The notes under the pieces were generated by a model. That model was not told the DNA's origin. It saw only the letters and a program-made list of their open reading frames with translations, and searched no databases. Made by a program: the position numbers and the translations under genes. Of a stretch of 64,000 nucleotides of DNA, positions 33,378 to 42,366 are shown piece by piece (the stretch's first letter is position 1; every line of letters starts with the position of its first letter). The DNA is from JAOUEA01 sp963825635 (lineage in GTDB: Bacteria; Actinomycetota; UBA4738; HRBIN12), in contig CAWGTU010000001.1 of assembly GCA_963825635.1 (NCBI GenBank), forward strand, positions 992,001 to 1,056,000, written 5' to 3'.

Positions 33378-35150
33378 TCAGTCGACCAACAGCACCTGAC
33401 GTCGCCCACGGACGTCGCTCATCAACTCGATCGCGTCGGCCCGACGCAGGTCGTCGAGGCCCACCGTTGCCTCGACCAGCCAGCCTTCCTCGAGGGCGAC
33501 CTCACGGCCCACGCCGGGCAGCAGCCCGGCATCGAGGGGCGGGGTCACCCACCGTCCGTCGAGAAGGACGGCGACGTTGGCGATCGTCGCCTCGGTGATC
33601 TCGCCGCGATCGTTCACGAGCAGCACCTCGTCCGCGTTCGGGTGGCGGGCACGTGCCTGCTCGTAGACGCCGCGCAGGCTGTTCTTGTGGAACATCATCG
33701 GGTCGGTGTGGTCCACGGGATGGCCGTGATCGATCGCCAGCCTCACGGGCTCGGGCGACGTGACGAGGGTGGTCGCGCCGACGTCGACCGCCCCCCGGCG
33801 ATCGACGGCGACCCGGAGTCGAGCCGGCCGATCGGGGAACCGAGCCGCTTCTTCGTGAAGGGCCTGCACGACGGCCTGCTCGTCGAACGCGAACCCGAAG
33901 TAGGCGCTCGACTCCCGCAGGCGCCTGAGGTGCCGGTCGAGGTGGCGGAACCCTCCCCCGGGCTCGTGGCGGAGCGTCTCGTATAGCTCGAACCGCGGCC
34001 GTCTGGCCGTGAGCACCTGCGCCTTCGCGACGGTCTCGTCGTACTCGCCCTCGGCGCTCGATCCCCACGTGATGCCGCCCCCCACCCCGTACTCGGCGCT
34101 CTGGGTCTCGATGTCCAGGAGCACCGTGCGGATCGGCACGCTGAACCGGGCCACGGGGGCGTCCGACCCGGTCGGGGCGAGGAAACCGACGGCCCCGCAG
34201 TACACGCCGCGCGGCGCATCCTCGAGCTCGGCGATGATCTCCATCGTCCGGACCTTGGGCGCCCCCGTGACGGAGCCACAGGGGAAGAGAGCGCGGAAGA
34301 TGTCGGCCAACGGAGTCGCCGGCTCGAGCTCGGCCGAGACCGTTGACGTCAATTGCCACACGGTCTCGTAGCGCTCGAGGTCGAACACGTCGCTCCACGT
34401 CACCGTGCCGGTGCGGGCGATCCTTCCCATGTCGTTGCGGAGCAGGTCGACGATCATCGCGTTCTCGGCCCGATCCTTGACCGATCCGCGCAGGCCGGCG
34501 GCCACCTCGTCGTCTTCGGCCGACCACCGGCCCCTGCGTGCGGTCCCCTTCATGGGCCTCGTCGTGATGTGGCCGTCGTCGATCCTGAAGAACAGCTCGG
34601 GGGAGGCGGAGAGCACCCGGTACCGGCCGAGGTTGAGGTAGGCGGCGTAGGCGCCTCGCTGCGCGTAGCAGAGGTCTCGGTAGAGGCCTCGCTCGTCGCC
34701 TTGCACCCGCGAGTGCAGCCTCAGGGTGTGATTGACCTGGTACGTGTCGCCGGCGGCGATGTACTCCCGGATGCGAGCGATCGCAGAGTCGTACGAGGTT
34801 CGATCGATCGAGGGACGCCACGCGTCGGCCGAGCCACGACGGGTGCCCTCCTGTGGTTCCGGCAGCGTGGTCCGCTCCCGGTCCTCGAACAGCGCGAACC
34901 ACGCCAACGGCAGCCGGGCGAAGGGGTCACCATCCGCTCGCTCCCGCACATGCATCGCCGGGTCGAGACCGGGCGCCGCCTCGTACGAGACGAATCCGGC
35001 CACCCACATGCCTCGGGCGACGGCGCCCTCCGCGGCAGCGAGCACGCCCTCGACCTCGTCGGTGTGGAGCGCCTCCAGCACACCAGCTGGCCCGATCAGG
35101 CGGAACGAGTCCGAGGCCCCGGTCAGGTCGTCGAACCGCGCCTCGATCAT
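33378..35150 (-). CDS. pabBC: Fused aminodeoxychorismate synthase component I / aminodeoxychorismate lyase
   Basis: 590 aa. Residues about 1-365 are the chorismate-binding PabB domain (RPMKGTARRG, ENAMIVDLLRNDMGRI, FPCGSVTGAPKVRTMEII). About 375-590 are a class IV PLP aminotransferase/lyase (PabC) with the PLP Lys in FHKNSLRGVYEQ and the NDRGEITEATIANV motif. Together with a glutaminase (PabA, not in the window) it makes p-aminobenzoate for folate. ATG 35150 is chosen because homology begins there and TATCGT lies 7 nt upstream. The longer open frame above it is not supported. Confidence 0.92.
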   Translation of the reverse strand: MIEARFDDLTGASDSFRLIGPAGVLEALHTDEVEGVLAAAEGAVARGMWVAGFVSYEAAPGLDPAMHVRERADGDPFARLPLAWFALFEDRERTTLPEPQEGTRRGSADAWRPSIDRTSYDSAIARIREYIAAGDTYQVNHTLRLHSRVQGDERGLYRDLCYAQRGAYAAYLNLGRYRVLSASPELFFRIDDGHITTRPMKGTARRGRWSAEDDEVAAGLRGSVKDRAENAMIVDLLRNDMGRIARTGTVTWSDVFDLERYETVWQLTSTVSAELEPATPLADIFRALFPCGSVTGAPKVRTMEIIAELEDAPRGVYCGAVGFLAPTGSDAPVARFSVPIRTVLLDIETQSAEYGVGGGITWGSSAEGEYDETVAKAQVLTARRPRFELYETLRHEPGGGFRHLDRHLRRLRESSAYFGFAFDEQAVVQALHEEAARFPDRPARLRVAVDRRGAVDVGATTLVTSPEPVRLAIDHGHPVDHTDPMMFHKNSLRGVYEQARARHPNADEVLLVNDRGEITEATIANVAVLLDGRWVTPPLDAGLLPGVGREVALEEGWLVEATVGLDDLRRADAIELMSDVRGRRQVLLVD

Positions 35151-35157
35151 GCTCGGA

Positions 35158-35163
35158 ACGATA
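35158..35163 (-). promoter_or_regulatory. -10 element of pabBC (leaderless)
   Basis: On the minus strand TATCGT, 7 nt before the ATG at 35150. Confidence 0.55.
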
Positions 35164-35175
35164 GCCGGATGGCCA

Positions 35176-35205
35176 TTGACAGATGCGCGAGCCCGGGCGG
35201 AAGCT
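35176..35205 (+). promoter_or_regulatory. Putative promoter of the copper-radical oxidase gene
   Basis: TTGACA (35176-35181), 18-nt spacer, GAAGCT (35200-35205). The -35 is perfect, the -10 matches TANNNT except at the first base. Confidence 0.45.
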
Positions 35206-35224
35206 CGCGTCCGGAGGTTTCGAC

Positions 35225-36676
35225 ATGCGGATACGGCGGGCGACACGGACAGCGATCGTCGTGGCGGCGTTGGTCGCGTCGGGCACGATCCCGGTCGGGC
35301 CGGCCGGTGCCGGCCCCTCGTCGGTCGGTTCATGGTCGCCCCAGGTCCCGCTCGGCATCATCGGGATCCACGCCGCCCTGCTGCCGTCGGGCAAGGTGCT
35401 GTTCTACGAGCTCCCCGGCTCGACGCTGGCGAGGGCCCGGGTCTTCGACCCGAAGACGAACACCTCCACGCCGGTCGATCCCACCCTGGACTGGAGCGTG
35501 TTCTGCTCGGGCATGTCGTTCATGGCCGACGGACGGCTGTTCGCGACGGGAGGCGAGCCACCCCGTTCGAAGACCGCGCCGGTCGGCACCGGGATCGAGA
35601 ACGCCGCGTTCTTCGACCCGGTGACGGGCACGTGGACCGGGGCCGCGTCGATGGCGTACCCGCGTTGGTACCCGTCGAACGTCCAGATGCCCGACGGGAC
35701 GACGCTCGTGATGGGCGGAGAGGCCACACCCACGGGCACGAACAAGATGATCGGACCGATGGAGTCCTACGACCCGGCTCGCGATCGTTGGACGACCCTG
35801 CCCTCATCGGCCAACCGCACCGGGCTCTACCCACGAGCGATGCTCCTGCCGTCGGGCAGGGTCTTCGTGGCCGGGCCCCAGGCGATGACCAGGCGATTCG
35901 ATCCGGCCACGAACCGGTGGCAGAACGTCGACTCGATGACGGTGGGATCGCGGAAGGCCGGCGGGGTCGTGATGCTGCCGGGATCGACCACGGTGCTGAC
36001 CTCGGGAGGCAAGCCCGGGAGCAAGCCCGTCACCGCGACGACCGAGACGATCGACCTCACGGCCACGACGCCGCAGTGGCGATACACGGACCCGATGAAC
36101 CACGCGCGCATGCACCATAACCTGGTGCTCCTGCCGGACGGATCGGTGCTGGCGGTCGGCGGCGGCACCCAAGGGAACTTCGGGGCGCCCGTGAAGATCG
36201 CGGAGCGCTACGACCCCGAGACCGGGCTCTGGACCGACATGGCGGCCCAGGCGGGGCAGCGCACCTACCATTCGACGGCGCTGCTCCTGCCCGACGGCCG
36301 GGTGATCTCGGCGGGTTCGAACTCGAAGAAGCCTGAGCAGACGACGGTCGAGTTCTTCAGTCCGCCCTACCTGTACCGAGGGGCAAGGCCCGTCGTGTCC
36401 TCGGCCCCGAGCGCCGTCGCCCACGGGCAGCGCTTCACGGTCGGCACGCCGGACGCCGACTCGATCGACACGGTGATGCTGATCCGGGCGCCCGCGGTGA
36501 CGCACGGCTGGAACTTCGACCAGGCGGCCATGAGACTCTCCTTCACGGTCGAGGGCTCGGGCATCAAGGTCACGGCGCCGGCCGACGCCGCGATCGCGCC
36601 GGTCGGCAGCTACATGCTCTTCCTGCTGAACGCCGACGGGGTGCCGTCGATCGCACCCATCGTGCACGTCGGCTGA
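35225..36676 (+). CDS. Secreted copper-radical oxidase (galactose/glyoxal oxidase-like)
   Basis: 483 aa. ATG with GGAGG 7 nt upstream. Signal peptide about 1-29 (RRATRTAIVVAALVASG ... GPAGAG). A seven-bladed Kelch-type propeller (many LPDG/LPSG turns followed by a Gly-rich strand) is followed by a C-terminal DUF1929-like beta domain (about 385-482). All copper and cofactor residues of galactose oxidase have counterparts: Cys94 (FCSGMS) for the Tyr-Cys crosslink, Tyr149 (RWYPSN), Tyr348-His349 (TYHSTALLLPDGRV) and His427 (VTHGWNFDQ). It should oxidise alcohols or aldehydes to give H2O2 outside the cell. Streptomyces GlxA partners with a cellulose-synthase-like protein, and none is nearby here. 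Confidence 0.88.
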   Translation: MRIRRATRTAIVVAALVASGTIPVGPAGAGPSSVGSWSPQVPLGIIGIHAALLPSGKVLFYELPGSTLARARVFDPKTNTSTPVDPTLDWSVFCSGMSFMADGRLFATGGEPPRSKTAPVGTGIENAAFFDPVTGTWTGAASMAYPRWYPSNVQMPDGTTLVMGGEATPTGTNKMIGPMESYDPARDRWTTLPSSANRTGLYPRAMLLPSGRVFVAGPQAMTRRFDPATNRWQNVDSMTVGSRKAGGVVMLPGSTTVLTSGGKPGSKPVTATTETIDLTATTPQWRYTDPMNHARMHHNLVLLPDGSVLAVGGGTQGNFGAPVKIAERYDPETGLWTDMAAQAGQRTYHSTALLLPDGRVISAGSNSKKPEQTTVEFFSPPYLYRGARPVVSSAPSAVAHGQRFTVGTPDADSIDTVMLIRAPAVTHGWNFDQAAMRLSFTVEGSGIKVTAPADAAIAPVGSYMLFLLNADGVPSIAPIVHVG

Positions 36677-36690
36677 CCACGGCTCGACGG

Positions 36691-36696
36691 TAGCCT
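36691..36696 (+). promoter_or_regulatory. -10 element of mnmA (leaderless)
   Basis: TAGCCT, 7 nt before the ATG at 36704. Confidence 0.6.
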
Positions 36697-36703
36697 TGTC
36701 GTC

Positions 36704-37783
36704 ATGACGTCGAAGGGTTCCGTGCTGGTCGCGATGTCGGGCGGGGTCGACTCCTCCGTCGCCGCATGCCTGCTCGCCGAGCAGGGCTACGAGGTGATCG
36801 GATCGCATATGCGGCTCGTGCATCTCGACGGCGTCGAGCACGGCTGCTGCGGCCCGGCCGCCCGCGCCGACGCCGAGGCGGTGGCGCGGATCGGCGGGTT
36901 CCCGTTCGAGATCGCGGAGATGACGGCCGAGTTCGAGCAGCGAGTGATCGCCGACTTCGTCGCCGAGCTCGACGTGGGACGCACCCCGAATCCGTGTGCC
37001 CGATGCAACGGAGAGATCAAGTTCGGCGCGTTCCTGCGCAGGGCCGACGAGCTCGGGGTCGAGATGGTGGCGACCGGTCACTACGTGCGGAGTGACCTGG
37101 GTGACGGCGGCGCCTGGCACCTGCGCCGCGGTGTGGACGCTGGCAAGGATCAGTCGTACATGCTCCATATGCTGGGTCAGCGTCAGCTCGCGCGGTCGCT
37201 CTTCCCCGTGGGGGACATGCCGAAGCGCGAGACGCGGGCGCACGCGGAGCGGTTCGGTCTGCCGGTCGCGACGAAGCCCGACTCGCAGGAGCTCTGCTTC
37301 GCTCCGAGCGGCGATTCCGGTGGGTACGTGCGATCGCAGGCGCCGGCCCTCGTGCACCCGGGGGGCGAGGTCGTCGGTCCAGGCGGCCGGGTCCTCGGCG
37401 AGCACGACGGCACGTTCGGGTTCACGGTCGGCCAGCGGCGTGGCCTCGGCGTCGCGGTGGGGGAGCCGGCGTACGTGCTCGAGGTCGATGCCGCGCACAA
37501 CCGCGTCGTGGTCGGCCCCCAGGAGCTGCTGTCACGGCGGGGGCTCGTCGCCGACCGAGCGTCGTGGGTCGCCGGTGAACCGCCCGGCGACGGTCCGTTC
37601 GAGGCCGACGTGCGCATCCGTTATCGAGGCCCCGACGTCCCGTCGGTGGTCGAGGCGACGTCGACGGGGTTCCGGGTGGAGTTCCGTGAGCCGCAGCGGG
37701 CGGTCGCGCCCGGGCAGGCGGCGGTCGTGTATCGAGGCGACGAGCTCCTCGGCGGCGGCCGCATCGTCGAGTCGCTGCGCTGA
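36704..37783 (+). CDS. mnmA: tRNA-specific 2-thiouridylase
   Basis: 359 aa. Makes s2U34 in tRNA-Lys, -Glu and -Gln. ATP-pyrophosphatase loop AMSGGVDSSVAA at the N-terminus. The two catalytic Cys are in TPNPCARCN and QELCFAP. ATGHYVR and the C-terminal beta-barrel are present. The N-terminal helix differs from the common family pattern by a Cys-Cys pair (GCCGPA). Confidence 0.95.
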   Translation: MTSKGSVLVAMSGGVDSSVAACLLAEQGYEVIGSHMRLVHLDGVEHGCCGPAARADAEAVARIGGFPFEIAEMTAEFEQRVIADFVAELDVGRTPNPCARCNGEIKFGAFLRRADELGVEMVATGHYVRSDLGDGGAWHLRRGVDAGKDQSYMLHMLGQRQLARSLFPVGDMPKRETRAHAERFGLPVATKPDSQELCFAPSGDSGGYVRSQAPALVHPGGEVVGPGGRVLGEHDGTFGFTVGQRRGLGVAVGEPAYVLEVDAAHNRVVVGPQELLSRRGLVADRASWVAGEPPGDGPFEADVRIRYRGPDVPSVVEATSTGFRVEFREPQRAVAPGQAAVVYRGDELLGGGRIVESLR

Positions 37784-37834
37784 GTCGATGCGCCGCGTCC
37801 TCGGCGACTCTCGGGAGCCGTCGGTTGCCTCGGC

Positions 37835-37840
37835 TATCAT
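37835..37840 (+). promoter_or_regulatory. -10 element of the UPF0280 gene
   Basis: TATCAT, 33 nt before the proposed CTG start. A GAGAGGAAGGG Shine-Dalgarno lies between, so this is a leadered transcript. Confidence 0.5.
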
Positions 37841-37873
37841 CGCCTTCCGAGCCGAGAGGAAGGGACCCCACCC

Positions 37874-38554
37874 CTGAAGCTGCTACGGCGCCGCGCCAAG
37901 AGCTTCGACATCCAGGTGCAGGATCTGGTGCTGCACATCTCGGCACCCGAGGACTACGCCGAGGAATCGCGCGCGGCCGCGCTCAGCTTCTGGGAACAGC
38001 TGCAGAGCTACGCCCTGCGGTATCCGGCGTTCCGCCAGAGCAAGCGACCGCTCGACCGCATCACGGCCGATGCGCCCGAGATCGTGAAGGAGATGGTGCA
38101 CGCGGCCACGAGCGCCGGCGTGGGGCCGATGTTCACGTTCCGGGGGGCGGTGGTCGACCAGGTGGGCCGCTTCCTCGGGGAGCAGCTGCACGAGCTGACG
38201 GTCGCGTGCGACGGCGACTATTACATCCGATCGCGCAAGCGCATGAAGCTGGGGGTCAAGCGCCGCGGTGGCGAGCCGATCACGGTGGCGCTGTCCCCCT
38301 CGCAGTCAGGGGTCGGGGTGTCCACGACGCTGGGACGGGGTCGCGGGGGCGGCGGCCCCGACGGGCTGGCGGTGATCGCCGACACGTGCATGCTCGCCGA
38401 CGCGGCCGCTGCTGGGGTGCAGGCGGTGCTCGGCAAGCCCGGCGGCTTCCATCGCTCGCTGCAGTACCTGCGGCAGGTGCCCGGGGTCCACGGGGGCGTG
38501 ATCGTCGCGGGCTTCGAGATCGGGGTGGCCGGCGGGGTGGAGATCGCCGCGTGA
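37874..38554 (+). CDS. UPF0280 (ApbE-like) family protein, possible CTG start
   Basis: 226 aa if translation begins at CTG 37874, which has GAGAGGAAGGG 8 nt upstream and gives the plausible N-terminus (M)KLLRRRAKSFDIQV. No ATG/GTG/TTG precedes it in frame after the -10. The only other start is GTG 37916, which would cut 14 residues. Family features: SAGVGPMFTFRGAVVDQVG, then LTVACDGDYYIRS, and GLAVIADTCMLADAAAAG, matching UPF0280 proteins related to FAD-transferase ApbE. Function unknown. The stop overlaps the ligA start. Confidence 0.8.
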   Translation: MKLLRRRAKSFDIQVQDLVLHISAPEDYAEESRAAALSFWEQLQSYALRYPAFRQSKRPLDRITADAPEIVKEMVHAATSAGVGPMFTFRGAVVDQVGRFLGEQLHELTVACDGDYYIRSRKRMKLGVKRRGGEPITVALSPSQSGVGVSTTLGRGRGGGGPDGLAVIADTCMLADAAAAGVQAVLGKPGGFHRSLQYLRQVPGVHGGVIVAGFEIGVAGGVEIAA

Positions 38555-40611
38555 GCCCTCGGGCGAAGACGACAGGCACCGCCAGGGCTCCCGACGAGCG
38601 CGAGCGAGCCGACGCGAAGCTCCGCGTCGAGGAGCTGCGCTCCGAGATCGAGCACCACCGCTACCGGTACCACGTGCTCGACGATCCCGAGGTCGCCGAC
38701 GCCGAGTACGACGAGCTGATGCGCGAGCTCCGCGACCTCGAGGACCGGTTCCCCGAGCTGCAGACCCCGGATTCGCCCACGGTGACCGTGGGCGGTGTCG
38801 TCGCGGCCGACCTGTTCGCGCCGGTGACCCACCGGGCACCGATGCTCTCGCTCGACAACGCATTCAGCTTCGAGGAACTCGACGCGTGGGCGGCGCGCAT
38901 CGAGCGAGGGGTCGGCGACGAGGCGCGCTACGCCTGCGAGCTGAAGATCGACGGTGTCGCGTGCGCGCTCACGTACGAGCGAGGGCGCCTGGTGAAGGCG
39001 GCGACACGTGGCGACGGACGCGTCGGCGAGGACATCACGTCGAACGTCCGCACCGTGAAGGGCATCCCGCGAACCCTGAGCGTCGACGATCCACCCACCG
39101 TGGTCGAGATCAGAGGCGAGATGTACTTCCCGGTCGGCGCGTTCGAGCAGTTGAACGAGCAGCTGCTCGAGGCGGGCGGCAAGGCGTTCGCGAACCCGCG
39201 CAACGCCGCCGCGGGCTCGCTGCGTCAGAAGGATCCGAAGGTGACCGCCTCGAGACCCCTGCGGCTGTGGGTCCACTCGTTCGGTGACGCCGTGGGCATC
39301 ACGTTCGATTCCCACCTCGGATTCCTCGACTGGGCGGCGAAGGCCGGGCTGCCGGTCGCACCGACCACCGAGGCGCGCGACTCGATCGATGGCGTCAAGG
39401 AGTTCCTGCGGCACTGGGAGGCGAACCGGCACTCGGTGGATTGGGAGATCGACGGCACGGTGATCAAGGTCGACCAGACCGATCTGCAGCGCGAGCTGGG
39501 CGCCACGAGCCACGCCCCGCGCTGGGCGATCGCGTACAAGTTTCCGCCCGAGGAGCGGACCGCGTTGCTGAAGAAGATCGACGTGCACACGGGGCGCACG
39601 GGCAAGGTCACGCCGTTCGCCGTGCTCGATCCCGTCTTCGTCGGCGGCGTCACGATCACCTACGCCACGCTGCACAACGAGCAGGAGGTGCGGCGCAAGG
39701 ACGTGCGGCAGGGCGACACGGTGATCGTGCGGCGCGCCGGCGACGTGATCCCAGAGATCGTCGGCCCGGTGCTCTCGAAGCGGAAGAAGGGCGCTCGGCG
39801 CTGGAAGATGCCGGCGACCTGCTCCTCGTGCGGCACGCCGCTCGTGCGGCCCGAGGGCGAGGCCGACTACCGCTGCCCGAACAAGCGGGGGTGTCCGTCC
39901 CAGGGCATCGAGTGGCTGTTCCACTTCGCCGGTCGCGGCGCGATGGACATCGAGCACCTGGGCTACATGACCGTGATGCGCCTGCTGGAGGCCGGGTCGA
40001 TCGAGGACCCCGCCGACATCTACGCGCTCGACGCCGAGAAGCTCTCGCAGCTGCCCGGGTTCAAGGACAAGGCGATCACGAACGTGCTGACGCAGATCGA
40101 GGCGTCGAGGGATCGCCCGATCTGGCGACTGCTCGTGGGGCTCAACATCCGTCACGTCGGCTCGCACGTCGCGCAGGTGCTCGCCCGCGCGTTCGGTTCG
40201 ATCGACGCGATCGCCGCCGCGAGCGAGGACGAGATCGACGCCGTGCCCGAGATCGGCCCCGAGATCGCGGCGACCGTGCGCGAGTGGTTCGACGAAGACG
40301 AGAACCTCGCGCTGATCGAGAAGCTGCGGGCCGCCGGCGTGCGTACCGCCGACGAGCGTGCGGCCGACGAGGGCTCTAGGCCGCTCGAGGGGCAGTCGAT
40401 CGTGCTCACCGGCGGGCTCGAGACGATGAGCCGCGAGGAAGCGACGGAACTCGCGCAGGCCGCGGGCGCCCGGGTCGCGTCGAGCGTGTCGAAGAAGACG
40501 TCGTTCGTCGTGGCGGGCGAGAGCCCGGGCTCGAAGCTCGCGAAGGCCGAGACGCTCGGCGTCGACGTGATCGACGAGGCCGAGTTCGCGCGGCGCCTCG
40601 GCCGGGGCTGA
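38551..40611 (+). CDS. ligA: NAD-dependent DNA ligase
   Basis: 686 aa, GTG overlapping the UPF0280 stop. Seals nicks in replication and repair. Domain order is complete: Ia NAD-binding (HHRYRYHVLDDPEVADAEYDEL in two parts), nucleotidyltransferase with AMP-accepting Lys in CELKIDGVA, OB fold, Cys4 zinc finger (CSSC ... CPNKRGC), HhH repeats and a C-terminal BRCT domain (about 608-684). Normal length. Confidence 0.97.
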   Translation: MSPRAKTTGTARAPDERERADAKLRVEELRSEIEHHRYRYHVLDDPEVADAEYDELMRELRDLEDRFPELQTPDSPTVTVGGVVAADLFAPVTHRAPMLSLDNAFSFEELDAWAARIERGVGDEARYACELKIDGVACALTYERGRLVKAATRGDGRVGEDITSNVRTVKGIPRTLSVDDPPTVVEIRGEMYFPVGAFEQLNEQLLEAGGKAFANPRNAAAGSLRQKDPKVTASRPLRLWVHSFGDAVGITFDSHLGFLDWAAKAGLPVAPTTEARDSIDGVKEFLRHWEANRHSVDWEIDGTVIKVDQTDLQRELGATSHAPRWAIAYKFPPEERTALLKKIDVHTGRTGKVTPFAVLDPVFVGGVTITYATLHNEQEVRRKDVRQGDTVIVRRAGDVIPEIVGPVLSKRKKGARRWKMPATCSSCGTPLVRPEGEADYRCPNKRGCPSQGIEWLFHFAGRGAMDIEHLGYMTVMRLLEAGSIEDPADIYALDAEKLSQLPGFKDKAITNVLTQIEASRDRPIWRLLVGLNIRHVGSHVAQVLARAFGSIDAIAAASEDEIDAVPEIGPEIAATVREWFDEDENLALIEKLRAAGVRTADERAADEGSRPLEGQSIVLTGGLETMSREEATELAQAAGARVASSVSKKTSFVVAGESPGSKLAKAETLGVDVIDEAEFARRLGRG

Positions 40612-40616
40612 ACGGC

Positions 40617-41543
40617 ATGGACGCGACCGTGATCGACGGTGTCGCGCTCGCGGCGACGCTCCGGACCACGATCGACGACGAGCTCCGCGTGCTGCGCATG
40701 TCGTCGGTCACCCCCGGTCTCGCGACGATCACGGTGGGCGACGATGCGGGAGCCGCCGCGTACGAGCGGCACGTGCGGCACCTCGCCGAGGGGCTCGGCT
40801 ACCACTACGTCGCGGAGCGGCTGCCGCCGACCGTCGAGCTGCCGGACGTGCTCGCCGCGATCGGCAAGGTCAACGCCGATCCACGCGTCACTGGGGTGCT
40901 CGTGTTGCGGCCGCTCCCCGCGCACCTGCCGGAGGCGGTCGTGAACGCGACGGTCGACCCACGCAAGGACGTCGAGGGGCAGCATCCCGAGAACGCGGGC
41001 CTGCTGGCGCTCGGCCGGCCGCGCTTCGTGCCGTCGACCCCCGCGTCGTGCTTCTACCTGCTCGACGCCTATGCCCGATCCACCGGCGCCGAGCCGGCGA
41101 CCTTCTACGAGGGTCGCACCGTCGTCGTGGTCGGCCGGTCGACGAGCGTCGGCAAGCCGGCGCAGTGGCTCGCGCTCGAGCGGCATGCCACGGTGATCGC
41201 GGCCCACAGTCGGACGGCGGCATCCGGACGCCTCGCCGAGGCCACGAGCCAGGCCGACATCCTGATCGTGGCCGCCGGACGGCCCGGGCTCGTCACCGGC
41301 GACATGGTTCGCGACGGCGTGATCGCCGTCGACGTCGGCTTCCACGCGGTTCCCGACCCTGCGACGGGCATGACGCGGTTCACGGGCGACCTCGACTTCG
41401 ACTCGGTCGCGGCCAAGGCCGAGGCGATCACGCCGGTGCCCGGCGGTGTGGGGCCGATCACCGACGTCTGGCTCGTGGGGAACACGTTGGTGGCCGCTGC
41501 GATCGCTGCGCATGTCGAACCGCGTTTCGGGTCGGGAGTCTGA
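40617..41543 (+). CDS. FolD-like protein lacking the cyclohydrolase catalytic residues
   Basis: 308 aa. Overall a full FolD: N-terminal folate domain and NADP Rossmann domain (VVVVGRSTSVGKP, VIAVDVGF, ITPVPGGVGP). In E. coli FolD Lys54, Gln98 and Asp121 run the cyclohydrolase and assist the dehydrogenase. Here the aligned residues are Val53 (YERHV for Y-xxx-K), Leu97 (GVLVLRPLP for GILVQLPLP) and Glu120 (KDVEGQHP for KDVDGFHP). The substrate loop Cys is Ser (PSTPAS). It may be dehydrogenase-only, have another substrate, or be a regulatory paralogue. Starts 5 nt after ligA. Confidence 0.85.
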   Translation: MDATVIDGVALAATLRTTIDDELRVLRMSSVTPGLATITVGDDAGAAAYERHVRHLAEGLGYHYVAERLPPTVELPDVLAAIGKVNADPRVTGVLVLRPLPAHLPEAVVNATVDPRKDVEGQHPENAGLLALGRPRFVPSTPASCFYLLDAYARSTGAEPATFYEGRTVVVVGRSTSVGKPAQWLALERHATVIAAHSRTAASGRLAEATSQADILIVAAGRPGLVTGDMVRDGVIAVDVGFHAVPDPATGMTRFTGDLDFDSVAAKAEAITPVPGGVGPITDVWLVGNTLVAAAIAAHVEPRFGSGV

Positions 41544-41545
41544 CG

Positions 41546-42343
41546 ATGGCGAGCGCGTTCGGCACGACCTACCGGTTCCGCGAGCCCGGGACGCCCGGGC
41601 GGATCGCGAGGTGGGCCTGTCTCTCCAGCGCGGTGATCCTGTCGATCACGGGCATCGTGGCCATCACGCGCGGAGCCTCCGATGCCGAGTGGCAGGTGCG
41701 CCTCTTCCTACCGGCCGAGGGGTCGTCGGCCCAACCCGCGTTCTCGACCTTCTATCCCGGCGCGATCGGCACGGTGATGTGGATCGGCAGCCTGGCGTTC
41801 CTCGCGACCGCCGTGTGCTGGCTCGTCTGGCAGGCGCGGGCTCAGGAGAACGTCTGGGCCGTGCCCGGTCTGCCGGCCCCCACCCGCAAGCCGGGGATGG
41901 CCGTGCTCTGGTGGTTCATCCCCTTCGCGAACCTCGTGATGCCCTACGTGTGTGTGCGTGAGCTCGCGACGATCTCCGCCGCGCGGGCCGGGGCGACGCC
42001 GCGGCGGGGGCTCCCCGGCGTCTGGTGGGCATTGTTCCTGGCGGCCACCGTCGCGAGCGTGGTCGCGGCCGTGTGGCCGTGGGTGCTGATCGTCGCTCGG
42101 GTGGCGGACGCAGGTGACGAGGTCCTCGGCACCACGTATGTCATCGATCTCTCGCCGGTCGCATGGGGGATCGGTGTCTGGCACCTCATCCTTGCGGCCG
42201 CGGCGCTCGCCGGAGCGATGGTCGTCGGTGACATCGAGCGCCACCAGGGTTCGATGACCGGCGAGGCAGGCGGTCCGGTCGGGTCGGTGCCGCTCCAGGC
42301 GGGTCGTGACGCGCCAACACCGCCACGTCCGGACCTGGGCTGA
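41546..42343 (+). CDS. DUF4328-like membrane protein
   Basis: 265 aa, ATG 2 nt after the FolD-like stop. Four membrane helices (about 22-44, 74-95, 156-178, 198-222) with the internal words LWWFIPFANLVMPYVCVRELA, as in the DUF4328 family. The C-terminal 40 residues are Gly/Pro-rich and cytosolic. No known function. Confidence 0.75.
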   Translation: MASAFGTTYRFREPGTPGRIARWACLSSAVILSITGIVAITRGASDAEWQVRLFLPAEGSSAQPAFSTFYPGAIGTVMWIGSLAFLATAVCWLVWQARAQENVWAVPGLPAPTRKPGMAVLWWFIPFANLVMPYVCVRELATISAARAGATPRRGLPGVWWALFLAATVASVVAAVWPWVLIVARVADAGDEVLGTTYVIDLSPVAWGIGVWHLILAAAALAGAMVVGDIERHQGSMTGEAGGPVGSVPLQAGRDAPTPPRPDLG

Positions 42344-42354
42344 CGCCGCGCGAC

Positions 42355-42360
42355 TAGACT
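42355..42360 (+). promoter_or_regulatory. -10 element of gatC (leaderless)
   Basis: TAGACT, 6 nt before the ATG at 42367. Confidence 0.6.
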
Positions 42361-42366
42361 GCCCCC

